From: Bdellovibrio sp. | GTDB lineage: Bacteria; Bdellovibrionota; Bacteriovoracia; Bacteriovoracales; Bacteriovoracaceae | NCBI GenBank assembly: GCA_022729855.1 | Contig: DZBG01000020.1 | Location: 1 to 33,823 of the forward strand | Reading direction: 5' to 3' | Length of the DNA: 33,823 nt | In this document: one piece after another, positions 7,362 to 16,056 of the stretch | How the letters are laid out: every line of letters begins with the position of its first letter | Numbering within the stretch: position 1 is the first letter of the stretch | Notes under the pieces: model-generated | Database searches by the model: none | Told to the model about the DNA's origin: nothing | Seen by the model: only the letters and a program-made list of their open reading frames with translations | Translations under genes and position numbers: made by a program

Positions 7362-8283
7362 TAAACGGCTTCAATTGATTGGCCTCAAGTTTTGAAAGGC
7401 CAAGAAGATTTTTTTCCTCATCATAAATCCAAGCATAATCAGGACGAAGAGTTCCCTCTGATAAAAGCTCAGCACGACCGAGATCGAGAGTCACACCATT
7501 AGAAAAAAGTTTTGCTTCAAAAGGTTTTAGTTTGAAATGCGAAAAGGGTAAAACCTTATCGACTTCAATCCCGTTTTCATAAAATGACTCTTCTTTATCT
7601 TTTGGCCAATTTTTCTTTTTCACTCCAGAACGTGAATCAAGATGTCCTACCGACTCTCTTACCAAAGAAACTAAGCAACCAATTGTACCTAAATGATTAC
7701 TCATATCAGAAAATAAAGTTCTCACATAAGTCCCAGAGCTCACTTTCACTCTGACAGAAAGATAAGGAAAAGAATATTTAACCACTTCAATTGAGTGAAC
7801 AAATCTTCTCACTTCCTCTTTTTTTATTTCAACCCCTTCTCTTGCCCATTCATGCATCTTTTTTCCCATGAATTTTGAAGCAGAATATTGGTGAGGTGCC
7901 TGCATATATTCACCCAGAAATTTTTCACGGAGTTGTTTTTGAATAAACTCTTTTGAAAACGATCCAATCTCTTGCTTTATATAGAGTGATTTATCTTCTT
8001 GAGTAATTGGACTCGTCAAATCCCCGGTGGCAGTCTCAATCCCGAGCTTTCCAATAGCAAGATAGGTCTTAGGAAGATACTCGTGAATAAGATCGTTAAG
8101 CCTTGCCGCTCCTCGAATACCAATAAGGAGTACGCCACAGGCAAAAGGATCAAGAGTTCCAAAGTGTCCGATTTTTCCAAAATTTTGAGGGAGATTTCTT
8201 TTATGGTGCCGAATAACATCATATGAAGTTATTCGGGCCGGCTTAAAGATATTAAAAACCAGAGGTTTATTCGTCTGAGTCAT
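7336..8283 (-). CDS. truB: tRNA pseudouridine(55) synthase
   Basis: Isomerises U55 to pseudouridine in the T-loop of tRNAs. The catalytic Asp is in GHFGTLDPFACGVL, the conserved TruB motif. Further family blocks are the KTYLAIGKLGIETATGD segment, HQYSASKF (where TruB has P.YSA.K) and VSSGTYVRTLFSD. At 315 residues it has the usual length. The start overlaps the rbfA end by 17 bases. It is the last gene of the rimP-nusA-infB-rbfA-truB operon, an order common to many bacteria. Confidence 0.96.
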   Translation of the reverse strand: MTQTNKPLVFNIFKPARITSYDVIRHHKRNLPQNFGKIGHFGTLDPFACGVLLIGIRGAARLNDLIHEYLPKTYLAIGKLGIETATGDLTSPITQEDKSLYIKQEIGSFSKEFIQKQLREKFLGEYMQAPHQYSASKFMGKKMHEWAREGVEIKKEEVRRFVHSIEVVKYSFPYLSVRVKVSSGTYVRTLFSDMSNHLGTIGCLVSLVRESVGHLDSRSGVKKKNWPKDKEESFYENGIEVDKVLPFSHFKLKPFEAKLFSNGVTLDLGRAELLSEGTLRPDYAWIYDEEKNLLGLSKLEANQLKPFINYSAGAV

Positions 8284-8632
8284 CGCTCGAAGATTGCTTT
8301 AAAAGATCATCGATTTTTTTCTCATCTTCAAACTGAGAGTCGTAGTAAAAAGTCAGCTCTGGTGTATGACGAACTTCCATTCTTGTTGCAAGGAAAGTTC
8401 TCATGCGACCTTTAATCGCCTCAATAGCAGCTTTTGCATCACCACGAGTGGCCGAATTAAATGTATCCCAGTAAACCTTTGCCATTGAATAATCTTGAGT
8501 GAGCTCCACTCTTGTCAGTGAAACTTGGCTTAAGCGAGCATCAGCAAATTCTCTACGAAGAGAAGAATTCAATTCATTTAGAATTCTCTCTTCGTATTTT
8601 TGCTTTGAAAATTTATTACCACGGCCGGCCAT
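8267..8632 (-). CDS. rbfA: 30S ribosome-binding factor A
   Basis: Assists late 30S maturation by binding near the 5' end of 16S rRNA. It is a single KH-like domain with the family pattern: an N-terminal helix with RILNELNSSLRREFADARL, a VSLTRVELTQDYSMAKVYW strand block, and MRTFLATRMEVRHTPELTFYYD near the end. An acidic tail follows (DDLLKQSSSDDSDE). Length 121 is typical. GAGG lies before the ATG, and the gene starts 10 bases after infB. Confidence 0.95.
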   Translation of the reverse strand: MAGRGNKFSKQKYEERILNELNSSLRREFADARLSQVSLTRVELTQDYSMAKVYWDTFNSATRGDAKAAIEAIKGRMRTFLATRMEVRHTPELTFYYDSQFEDEKKIDDLLKQSSSDDSDE

Positions 8633-8642
8633 ATACTTCCTC

Positions 8643-11354
8643 TTAGAGAGTTAAGTCAGATACAAGAGAGCGTTTCTTCTCTTCCATTGTATAAGCTTCG
8701 ATAAGGTCGTCGTTTTTAATATCGTTAAAGTTCTCAAGAGACATACCACACTCGTAGCCGTTCTTAACTTCCTTAACTTCATCTTTAAATCTCTTAAGAG
8801 TAGTAAGCTTACCATCGTAGATAATTTTACCATCACGGAGAAGACGAATATTACATCCACGCTCAATCTTACCATCGATAACTGCAGTACCTGCAACAAC
8901 ACCGATTTTAGGTATATTGAATGTGTCGCGAACTTGAGCACGACCAATATATTTCTCAATTTTCTCAGGTGTAAGCATCCCTTCTAGAGCAAGAGTTACA
9001 TCATCAATAAGTTGGTAAATAATTGAATATGTTTTAATATCAACACCTTTCTCTTCAGCAAGTCTTCTTGCAGAAGTTACAGGGCGCATATTAAATCCGA
9101 AAATAAATCCTTGAGATGAAGAGGCCATCATTACATCTGAGTCAGTGATAGCACCAACACCACCTGCAACAACATTAACCCCAACTTCATTATTACCAAG
9201 TTGCTCTACAGCAGTTCTAATAGCTTCGTATGAGCCTTGAACATCTGAGCGAACAATAAGATTCAGAATCTTCTTGTCTCCAGATTGTGTATTCGCAGAA
9301 GCCTGAGAGAAGAAATCTTCAAGAGATAATTTCGCAGGAGCCACTTCAGTGTTAGCAAGTTGTTTTCTTTCGTTAATACGATTTTCAACAATCTTCTTAG
9401 CTTCACGCTCATTTTTCACAACGTTTACTGTATCACCAGGAGAGGGAACTTCTTCAAGTCCAAGAATCTGAACAGGAGTTGAAGGGCCAGCAGAGTTGAT
9501 CATTTTTCCAGTGAAATCCATAAGTGTTCTGGCACGACCAGAAGTCTCACCAACAACAATGGCGTCCCCTTTATTAAGAGTCCCTTTCTGAATGATAATC
9601 GTTGCAACGGGTCCACGTCCAAGTTCTACTTTAGATTCAATCACGATACCTTCAGCAGTTCCTTTTGGATTTTCACGAAGCTCCATTACCTCAGCTTGGA
9701 CTTGGATCGCTTCAAGAAGCGCATCCACGCCTTCACCAGTTAATGCTGAAACATTAACAAACTGAGTATCACCACCCCACTCCTCTGCAATTAAACCGTG
9801 ATCCATAAGACCTTGTTTAACTTTATCTGGAGTAGCACCTGGCTTATCAATTTTGTTAACAGCAACAATCACTGTTTTGTTAGCATTTTTACAGAATCGG
9901 ATTGATTCGATTGTTTGTGGCATAACACCATCATCAGCGGCTACTACAAGAACAACCACATCTGTGACATCAGCTCCACGCTGTCTCATCGCCGCAAAAG
10001 CAGCATGTCCAGGAGTATCTAGGAATGTTAAAGGGTGACCCTTAACCATAACTTGATAAGCACCAATATGCTGAGTAATTCCTCCGGCTTCACCAGAGGC
10101 AACTTTCGCTTTACGGATATAATCCAAGAGAGAAGTTTTACCATGATCTACGTGACCCATAATTGTCACAATTGGACTTCTTAGTGGGAACTCAGATTTA
10201 TCATCAGCAGAATCTTTATTAAGAACCGCTTCTTCATTGAAGGCTTTATCTTCTACACGGTAGTTGTAAAGAGCGGCCATCTCTGAAGCAAGTTTAATCC
10301 CTACATAATCGTCTTCTCTTACAAGAAGGTTCATATGAAGCATTTTATTTTGAAATTGTTCAAAACGAACGGCCAATTTCTGAGCAAGTTCACCAACAGT
10401 GGCACCACCATGAAGAGTAACTACTCTCTTAGAGTCTTTAACTTCAGTAATGAGTGTCTTTTGTGTTGGTCCTGAATAGATTTTTTTCTTCTTTGCTGGA
10501 GTATAAATTGTTTTACCAACTAACTGAGAAGCAAAACGAAGTTCTTCGTCAGCTCTAAGCATAGTGATGTCTTTCTTCACCCCTACAACAACTTTTTTAG
10601 TCATTGCAGCGGCAAGATCGCCCATTCTCTTTTTACCTTTTTCATCCTCATCTTCAGCACCAGCATCCCCTGCAGGACGTGGAGCAAGAGGATCAAATTT
10701 CTTAACCGGGCCTCTTTCAGCTGCTGGTTTTTTCTCTTCTTTCTTTTCTTCAGGGATAAACACTGGAGTGAAAGTATGAGTTTTCTCTTGGTAATAAACT
10801 TTTTCTTTTTCGCCAGAATTATTTTTTGAAGGAAGGTGATTTCCTGTCGCTTCAAAGTGAGCACGAGCTGCAACTTTTTCAGCATGTTCAGCTTCAGCTT
10901 TAACAGCTTCTTCTTCAAGTTGTGACTTAGCTTTTCTTTTTACTAAATTCGAGGCTTTTGCTGGCTTGGCTTCTTCCGTAGCAGCTTCTACCGCTGGTGC
11001 AGAGGCAGCCACGACTTCTGTTTGAACAGGAGTGGCCACTTCTTCAGCAATCTCTGCTGGAGCAGCGACTTCTTCAACTGGAGCAGCAATAACTTCTGGA
11101 GCAGCTTCTTCCACGGGAGTTGGTTCAGGATTGGCAGCGATGCGCTTAACAACCTTTTTAACTACTGCTTTTTTTGCTCCGACTGGACCACTTTTTTGAG
11201 GAGTTTCGTACGCAGCCTTAGCTTTTTTAACTTCATCATCAGTTAAAGCAACCATATGGTTACGAACATTAAATCCCATTGATTTTAGCTTCTCAACAAG
11301 ATCTAGTGCACCTACACCCAACTCATTGGCCAGCTCATAAACTTTTTTTGACAT
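8643..11354 (-). CDS. infB: Translation initiation factor IF-2
   Basis: GTPase that brings initiator tRNA to the 30S subunit and promotes subunit joining. The IF2 N-domain ([22 protein letters not shown]) is at residues 1-50. A long Ala-Glu-Pro-Lys linker runs to about 260. The G domain starts near 390 with GHVDHGKT (400-407), then [20 protein letters not shown] and SALTGEG. Domains II, III and the C-terminal fMet-tRNA domain follow. The start is the ATG before SKKVYEL, with GGGAG upstream; the longer frame adds nine residues without support. At 903 residues it is close to the E. coli long form. Confidence 0.97.
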   Translation of the reverse strand: MSKKVYELANELGVGALDLVEKLKSMGFNVRNHMVALTDDEVKKAKAAYETPQKSGPVGAKKAVVKKVVKRIAANPEPTPVEEAAPEVIAAPVEEVAAPAEIAEEVATPVQTEVVAASAPAVEAATEEAKPAKASNLVKRKAKSQLEEEAVKAEAEHAEKVAARAHFEATGNHLPSKNNSGEKEKVYYQEKTHTFTPVFIPEEKKEEKKPAAERGPVKKFDPLAPRPAGDAGAEDEDEKGKKRMGDLAAAMTKKVVVGVKKDITMLRADEELRFASQLVGKTIYTPAKKKKIYSGPTQKTLITEVKDSKRVVTLHGGATVGELAQKLAVRFEQFQNKMLHMNLLVREDDYVGIKLASEMAALYNYRVEDKAFNEEAVLNKDSADDKSEFPLRSPIVTIMGHVDHGKTSLLDYIRKAKVASGEAGGITQHIGAYQVMVKGHPLTFLDTPGHAAFAAMRQRGADVTDVVVLVVAADDGVMPQTIESIRFCKNANKTVIVAVNKIDKPGATPDKVKQGLMDHGLIAEEWGGDTQFVNVSALTGEGVDALLEAIQVQAEVMELRENPKGTAEGIVIESKVELGRGPVATIIIQKGTLNKGDAIVVGETSGRARTLMDFTGKMINSAGPSTPVQILGLEEVPSPGDTVNVVKNEREAKKIVENRINERKQLANTEVAPAKLSLEDFFSQASANTQSGDKKILNLIVRSDVQGSYEAIRTAVEQLGNNEVGVNVVAGGVGAITDSDVMMASSSQGFIFGFNMRPVTSARRLAEEKGVDIKTYSIIYQLIDDVTLALEGMLTPEKIEKYIGRAQVRDTFNIPKIGVVAGTAVIDGKIERGCNIRLLRDGKIIYDGKLTTLKRFKDEVKEVKNGYECGMSLENFNDIKNDDLIEAYTMEEKKRSLVSDLTL

Positions 11355-11407
11355 TTTTACTCCCTCATCTAACGTACACAACCAATGTTCCGTTTAACGA
11401 GTCATCC

Positions 11408-12823
11408 TTATTTTATTTTAAATGCAGCAAGCTCTTCACGAAGACGTCTTTCAGCGTCTGAGAATTTATTTGCATCATCTGTATGTTCAGTTTCTTGCTT
11501 ATCTCTCTTAATAAATCCGGCCTGACCAGGAATCGCTGAAGCAGAAATAATTTCTTCTGCATCATTGATATCTTTATTAATTTCATCATTTTCAAGAGCT
11601 GAAGAAGCAAGATCAATCAGGGTCTGAGCATCAGCTGCAGGCTTACCTGTGATTTTACTAACTTCTTCTGGAGTTGCAGCGCTAAGATCCACAATAGACA
11701 TGATTCCTTTTTGAACCATAACTTGGGCCATAGATTCTGTAACACCTGTAAGCTGAAGAAGATTTTCAACAGCAAGTTTTACACGATCTTGAAGTTTAGA
11801 TTTAGAAATAATATTAATTTTCCAGCTAGTCAGCATCGCTGCGAGACGAACGTTTTGACCTCTTCTGCCGATAGCAAGAGATAACTGATCATCTTCAACG
11901 ATAACATCAAGAGTATGTTCATCGTAGTTCACTGAAATTGATTGAATATCTGCAGGAGCAAGAGCTGCGCGAGCAAATTGTTCAGATTCAGGGTTCCACT
12001 TAACGATATCAATTTTTTCGCCTTGAAGCTCATTAACGATATTTTGTACGCGTGATCCTTTCATACCAACACATGCCCCAACTGGATCTACATCTCTATC
12101 TTGAGTGTAAACAGCAATTTTAGCACGGTGACCTGGTTCACGAGCAGCAGCTTTAACTTCAATTGTTCCATCAGCGATTTCCGGAACTTCATTTTCGAAA
12201 AGTTTCACAAGGAACATTGGAGATGTTCTTGTAAGGCGAATTTCTGGCCCACGATTCGTCATTACGACTTCAGAAAGATAAGCTTGGATTCTGTCACCTG
12301 GCTTGAATTGTTCCCCAAAAATGATTTCTCTTTTTGGAAGAACTGCATCTGCTTTTCCAAGATCGATAACAACGTTACCTTTCTCAAAACGACGTGCAAT
12401 ACCTGAAACGATTTCACCTTCACGGTGTTTGAATTCAGCGAATAAAATATCACGTTCAGCATCGCGAACTTTTTGGAAAATAATTTGTTTTGCCGTTTGA
12501 ATATCAACGCGAGAAAAACCAGGGTTTTCAATTTTAAGACCAAGCTGATCGCCGATCTCACAATCTTCATCTAGTTTTTTTGCTGCAGCAAATTCAATTT
12601 CCATAATTCCGTCACGAACTTTTTCGACAACGTTTTTATATTGGTAAATTTCAACTTCGGCATCAGTCTCGTTATAACGAGCCTCGTATTCACCTTGGAT
12701 TCCAAATTTTTTGCGAGCAGTTACTAAGAACGCTTGCTCAATGGCACCAACGATGAACTCTTTTTTAATTCCGCGATCTTTACCAAGCTGTTCAATGACT
12801 CTTCCTAATTCTGAGAAGTTCAC
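11408..12823 (-). CDS. nusA: Transcription termination/antitermination factor NusA
   Basis: Binds RNA polymerase and nascent RNA, affecting pausing, termination and antitermination. The N-terminal polymerase-binding domain covers residues 1-130, and the S1 domain follows (GEIVSGIARRFEKGNVVIDLG). Two KH domains carry DPVGACVGMKGSRVQNIVNEL and LAIGRRGQNVRLAAMLT. A single helix-hairpin-helix acidic repeat (LLQLTGVTESMAQVMVQKG) comes next, then a charged tail. At 471 residues it has one C-terminal repeat rather than the two of E. coli. The start is GTG, with AAGGAGTG close upstream. It lies between rimP and infB as usual. Confidence 0.97.
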   Translation of the reverse strand: MNFSELGRVIEQLGKDRGIKKEFIVGAIEQAFLVTARKKFGIQGEYEARYNETDAEVEIYQYKNVVEKVRDGIMEIEFAAAKKLDEDCEIGDQLGLKIENPGFSRVDIQTAKQIIFQKVRDAERDILFAEFKHREGEIVSGIARRFEKGNVVIDLGKADAVLPKREIIFGEQFKPGDRIQAYLSEVVMTNRGPEIRLTRTSPMFLVKLFENEVPEIADGTIEVKAAAREPGHRAKIAVYTQDRDVDPVGACVGMKGSRVQNIVNELQGEKIDIVKWNPESEQFARAALAPADIQSISVNYDEHTLDVIVEDDQLSLAIGRRGQNVRLAAMLTSWKINIISKSKLQDRVKLAVENLLQLTGVTESMAQVMVQKGIMSIVDLSAATPEEVSKITGKPAADAQTLIDLASSALENDEINKDINDAEEIISASAIPGQAGFIKRDKQETEHTDDANKFSDAERRLREELAAFKIK

Positions 12824-12841
12824 GGTACACTCCTTATCTGT

Positions 12842-13369
12842 TTATTTATCAAACTTTGTATTTAAGTCAGGATCTAATGTTACTTTTTTTATCTGAGAAT
12901 ATTTGAGATTCAATTTGAATCCTTTTATATCCATCGTTATTTCTTCTTCATTCACGACCAATAAAGGTCCACGAAATTTCTTCTCTCCACTCACGCCTTT
13001 TGGGGCACCAGCAAGTTGCTCTTCAGTTAGTTTTCCCATGATGACAACCATCACAATATCACCAACAAAATTTTTGAAATGCTCAAGTGTACTTAGCTCT
13101 CTGAAAATACCAGGAGAAGAGACCTCAAGAACAATTTCTTCTGGAATCCAAGTTTCAGTTTCAAAGATTGGAGAAAGTGCATGATCCACTTTGATACAAT
13201 CTTCAATGACTGCTGATTTAGTTCTTGGATCTTCAATATAAAGTCGTAAAACTTTTTGATTGTTTAGGTACTCAAGATCATAAAGTTTATATCCAGCTTC
13301 CTGAACCACTGGTTCACATAGCAGATAAAACTTTTTCTCAAGTCCTGCGCGTTCTTTTTGTATATCCAT
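12842..13369 (-). CDS. rimP: Ribosome maturation factor RimP
   Basis: Needed for 30S subunit maturation. The family features are LCEPVVQEAGYKLYDLEYLNNQKVLRLYIE at the N-terminus, the CIKVDHALSPIFE segment, and LEVSSPGIFRELSTLEHF, the conserved SSPG.dR.L...F pattern. The C-terminal SH3-like domain ends in KYSQIKKVTLDPDL. Length 175 is normal. The ATG has no Shine-Dalgarno; a U-rich stretch and a terminator-like hairpin sit directly before it. It heads the nusA-infB operon. Confidence 0.94.
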   Translation of the reverse strand: MDIQKERAGLEKKFYLLCEPVVQEAGYKLYDLEYLNNQKVLRLYIEDPRTKSAVIEDCIKVDHALSPIFETETWIPEEIVLEVSSPGIFRELSTLEHFKNFVGDIVMVVIMGKLTEEQLAGAPKGVSGEKKFRGPLLVVNEEEITMDIKGFKLNLKYSQIKKVTLDPDLNTKFDK

Positions 13370-13402
13370 AAAATAAAAAAAGGGTGGATTTTTCCACCCT
13401 TC
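13370..13402 (-). terminator. Terminator-like hairpin directly upstream of rimP
   Basis: On the minus strand a perfect 9-bp stem (AAGGGTGGA / TCCACCCTT) with an AAAA loop is followed by a T-rich run that ends at the rimP ATG. It has the form of a Rho-independent terminator. It may end the upstream regulator-acetyltransferase unit, or act as an attenuator in the rimP-nusA leader, since there are only about 10 bases between it and the start codon. Confidence 0.8.
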
Positions 13403-13481
13403 CTTGAACTAAAATTAATACTCTAAGTAAGAGAATTACGTTTTAACAGAAATCATCGGAGATTGCAAACAATCAGCACAC

Positions 13482-13928
13482 TTAACGCAGTTCACACTGC
13501 ATTGTGTAAGCACCATCTCCATTAGAATAGAACTGAGTGAGATGCCTGAGCTCTTTGAAGCCTACTTTTTTATAAAAACTAATTGCCGCAATATTCGAGT
13601 CTTGGACTTCTAAAAAAATCTGACGCCAAGAGTCTTTGTCCCACTTATTCATTATCTCTTCCCAAAATTGCTGTGATTCGCCAGTGCCTCGAAAGTCCGG
13701 ATGTACCGTCACTTTAAGAAGATGGGCCACATCATCATAACTATTCGCAGCAAAAAGGGCGAAGCCGATGCACTCGCCTCCACGACTCCATAAATAGAGA
13801 AGATGATTTTCAGATAGGCTTTGCCATTCACTCTTGCTCCAAGCAAAGGGCATAAACTTATGATCTAGTTCAAAGGCCAGCAATAAGTCAGATTCTGACC
13901 ATTGCTTGGGGTTACCAGAAATACTCAT
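13482..13928 (-). CDS. GNAT-family N-acetyltransferase, RimI-like
   Basis: Transfers acetyl from acetyl-CoA to an amine; RimI relatives acetylate the N-terminus of ribosomal protein S18. The acetyl-CoA loop is VHPDFRGTGESQQFWEEIM (R/Q-x-x-G-x-G/A), and LEVQDSNIAAISFYKKVGF is the C-terminal motif shared with RimI (LEVR..N..A..LY...GF). I start at the ATG at 13926-13928. The longer frame adds 38 residues that lie in the upstream gene and do not look GNAT-like. The start overlaps the preceding gene by 17 bases. At 148 residues the size is typical. Confidence 0.82.
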   Translation of the reverse strand: MSISGNPKQWSESDLLLAFELDHKFMPFAWSKSEWQSLSENHLLYLWSRGGECIGFALFAANSYDDVAHLLKVTVHPDFRGTGESQQFWEEIMNKWDKDSWRQIFLEVQDSNIAAISFYKKVGFKELRHLTQFYSNGDGAYTMQCELR

Positions 13929-14535
13929 GACTAAACTGCTTATCGAGTGAATCCATAAATAATTCCATGGACTGCTTAATTGATTCAAATGACCTTTTAT
14001 CCTGGAGCTGACTACCGTAACGCCCACGAAGATAAAGCTCAAGTCTGAGTAGCTGCTTAAAGTTTGATTTTAAATCATCTTTATAAAGAATTTCTGTATT
14101 ACATTTATTTTCTTTAGCAGAATCTCGAATAAGACTTCGGATTTCATCCCCAACAGAAGTCTGCTGATCATCCGCATATCGCAGGAGTTTAAAAAAGATT
14201 CTCATCTTTTTCATGAGTTCTTGATGAGAGTGAAGATAGACCGAAACTTGTTTTGAATCCAAAGGGATTCCCTTCACAAAACGGCTCATATCAAGAGCAA
14301 AACCTTTCCCAAAATAACGGATTATCATCGACTCATGATTGACACAATCAAGGCCTTGAAGGTTACGTAATTGATAATTGATATCTGAGACACCGATGCT
14401 TTGGTCTACAATTCTAAAAATGAAGCGCTCTGTTGTGAGCACCTTCTCTTCAAGAGAAGGTGCTGCATATGAGACCTGACTAAACAGGAGAAGAAATTTC
14501 GATGTTAGCAATATTGCGATTTTTAACCAGCTCAT
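13912..14535 (-). CDS. Secreted protein of unknown function
   Basis: I do not recognise it. A signal peptide (WLKIAILLTSKFLLLFSQVSYA) is followed by a mostly helical, charged mature part of about 180 residues. Two Cys (in GLDCVNHES and ENKCNTEIL) could form a disulfide. Its N-terminal coding region overlaps the end of the TPR regulator gene by 56 bases, and its end overlaps the acetyltransferase start, so all three are probably one transcript. I start at the ATG just before SWLKIAI; an ATG seven codons earlier is also possible, and neither has a clear Shine-Dalgarno. Confidence 0.6.
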   Translation of the reverse strand: MSWLKIAILLTSKFLLLFSQVSYAAPSLEEKVLTTERFIFRIVDQSIGVSDINYQLRNLQGLDCVNHESMIIRYFGKGFALDMSRFVKGIPLDSKQVSVYLHSHQELMKKMRIFFKLLRYADDQQTSVGDEIRSLIRDSAKENKCNTEILYKDDLKSNFKQLLRLELYLRGRYGSQLQDKRSFESIKQSMELFMDSLDKQFSHEYFW

Positions 14536-15733
14536 TTTCTTTGTGGAAACGAGCATTCACACGTGGATTGAAGGTATAACCATCTTTTCCACGAAGAATA
14601 TACTGACGCTTACCACCCTTAGGTTCAATAAGTTTTCTCAAGCGACTGATGCTGGTATAAATAAGTTTATCGTGGATCAGAGGATTGTACTCATCTTTCC
14701 AGATCATTTTCGCAAGATCGTCTTTATTATAGTAAGTTCCTGGATTCTGCGCCAATAAGAAAAGGATCTCAAGAAGAACAAAACGATGTTTAAAGTCGAT
14801 GACACCTAGAGATTTCTCATGAATAACGCGGTTGTGGCGATCAAGATAGAGATCAACACTCGAATCATTGACATCATCCACTTCATTATTCATCAGCTCT
14901 TGAAGGCGTCTAAAATTATCATCTACTGAGTTTTGAGCAATATTGAAGATCATAAGAGCTTTTGAAAACTCTCCCATCTTCTTTAATGTAATCCCTTTAT
15001 TCAGGAGAATATAGTTATGAAGGTTCCAACAACGCTTGCTATGAAGAAGCTTCATTGAAAGATCTAGATGAGTGATGGCCTCAACATATTGACCTGTTTC
15101 ACGAAGGATATTTCCCCAAAGAAGATGCATGCTTCCTTTCAGATAGTCTTTTTTAAGAATATTGAGAAGCTCGCTCAGTTGATTAATCGTAGTGATAGCT
15201 TCATTGAAGTTTTTCATCTGATAAGAGTTTGTCGAAAGCGCATAAAGGGCCTTAGACATCATCTCTGGATCATTTTCCATCTGAGCTTTTCGGTAAGCTT
15301 GATTGAAGTTTTTATGGGCCTCTGAAAACTCTCCTTTATAGGTAGAGAGAAGACCGGCATTATAAAAATATTCAGAGTGAAGTGTAGGAAGAGTGGTGAC
15401 AGTTTTTTCTAAAAGATCAGACGAAATTTTAATATACTTGTTGGCCTCAGTTTCTCTGAGTCCTTCTGAACAAATACGAATGAGAAAACCATAAGTTTTG
15501 AACATGGCAAATGCATCTTGAGGGAAGTCAGACTTCTCTAATGCTTTAAGGAAGTATTCTTCAGCCTTTTCAAAATCAGCTTTATCATAAAAAACTTTGG
15601 CGAGACGGTAAAACCCTTGGGCCTCAACTCTTGCAGAATCTTCAGGGAGGTGGGCGATAAATCTATCGTCCTTATTAAAGTCTAAAATCGACTTACCCAT
15701 CACCTGGTCAATGGAATTGATTGTTGTTTCCAT
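14480..15733 (-). CDS. TPR-repeat protein with C-terminal OmpR-type winged-helix domain
   Basis: Probably a DNA-binding regulator that senses a protein or peptide partner. Residues about 40-270 hold tetratricopeptide repeats (ADFEKAEEYFLKALE, KGEFSEAHKNFNQAYRKAQ, MKNFNEAITTINQL, TGQYVEAITHLDLSMKL, MGEFSKALMIFNIA). Residues about 300-390 form a Trans_reg_C-like winged helix: FKHRFVLLEILFLLAQNPG, NKDDLAKMIW, HDKLIYTSISRLRKLIEP and YILRGKDGYTFNP. There is no receiver domain. GAGGAG lies eight bases before the ATG. The upstream region holds a cluster of repeated TCTTACA sites. SARP/BTAD activators have the same parts in the opposite order. Confidence 0.85.
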   Translation of the reverse strand: METTINSIDQVMGKSILDFNKDDRFIAHLPEDSARVEAQGFYRLAKVFYDKADFEKAEEYFLKALEKSDFPQDAFAMFKTYGFLIRICSEGLRETEANKYIKISSDLLEKTVTTLPTLHSEYFYNAGLLSTYKGEFSEAHKNFNQAYRKAQMENDPEMMSKALYALSTNSYQMKNFNEAITTINQLSELLNILKKDYLKGSMHLLWGNILRETGQYVEAITHLDLSMKLLHSKRCWNLHNYILLNKGITLKKMGEFSKALMIFNIAQNSVDDNFRRLQELMNNEVDDVNDSSVDLYLDRHNRVIHEKSLGVIDFKHRFVLLEILFLLAQNPGTYYNKDDLAKMIWKDEYNPLIHDKLIYTSISRLRKLIEPKGGKRQYILRGKDGYTFNPRVNARFHKENELVKNRNIANIEISSPV

Positions 15734-15747
15734 ATCAATATCTCCTC

Positions 15748-15775
15748 AAGTAAGAAATTACTTATCTTACAGTAA
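15748..15775. promoter_or_regulatory. Inverted repeat and heptamer next to the regulator start
   Basis: AAGTAA-GAAA-TTACTT (15748-15763) is followed at once by TCTTACAGTAA (15765-15775). It begins directly before the regulator's Shine-Dalgarno, where a bound repressor would block the regulator's own transcript. This suggests autoregulation, but the binding protein is not known. Confidence 0.4.
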
Positions 15776-15954
15776 AACTTTCGACCTACTTAAACCCCAC
15801 GCTAAATGAAAAATCAAGACACTTGTTAGAAATACCCCATTAAACTCCTTTAACCTTGTCTTTTCAGCACGTTATACAGTGTAAGAGTTCCCTGTTTTAA
15901 GACTTTCTTACAATTTAGAAGTGTTAGCTTTTCTCTCTCTGTTTAGTGCTTCCA

Positions 15955-15970
15955 TCTTACAGCTGTAAGA
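15955..15970. promoter_or_regulatory. 16-bp perfect palindrome, candidate operator
   Basis: TCTTACAGCTGTAAGA is a perfect palindrome made of two head-to-head copies of the heptamer repeated elsewhere in this intergenic region. It lies 87 bases before thrS. Dimeric winged-helix proteins usually prefer direct repeats, so another dimeric regulator may be the ligand; alternatively it forms an RNA hairpin in the thrS leader. Confidence 0.5.
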
Positions 15971-15980
15971 CAGTGATTTT

Positions 15981-15998
15981 TCAACGCTAACTCGTTGA
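15981..15998 (+). promoter_or_regulatory. Stem-loop in the thrS leader
   Basis: TCAACG / CGTTGA form a perfect 6-bp stem around a CTAACT loop, 58 bases before the thrS ATG. A short tRNA D-arm-like stretch, GTTGGTAGAG, follows at 16013-16022. E. coli ThrRS represses its own mRNA by binding tRNA-like leader structures, so a similar role is possible, but there is no direct evidence here. Confidence 0.3.
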
Positions 15999-16056
15999 TT
16001 AAGTTCAGGCCCGTTGGTAGAGTCTAAGCTCACAATAATGATGGGGGCGCCTTACC

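Larger units (their letters stand above)
15734..16056. promoter_or_regulatory. Divergent control region between the TPR regulator and thrS
   Basis: This 323-base region has no gene. It must hold the promoters for the leftward regulator operon and rightward thrS. I see the heptamer TCTTACA or its complement five times (15765, 15880, 15906, 15955, 15964), a 6-4-6 inverted repeat AAGTAA/TTACTT near the regulator, and a stem-loop close to thrS. No -35/-10 pair stands out clearly enough to place a start site. Confidence 0.6.

Noticed and set aside
8651-11246. Several 60-105-codon ORFs inside infB on both strands
   Set aside because: They are low-complexity shadows of the infB reading frame (for example Lys/Leu or Ser/Phe runs) with no start signals.
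16001-16030. tRNA gene suggested by GTTGGTAGAG
   Set aside because: Only a D-arm-like stretch is present; no acceptor stem, anticodon arm or T arm can be drawn around it.
15734-16056. T-box riboswitch upstream of thrS
   Set aside because: No conserved T-box sequence, specifier loop or terminator/antiterminator pair; T-boxes are also mainly a Gram-positive device.
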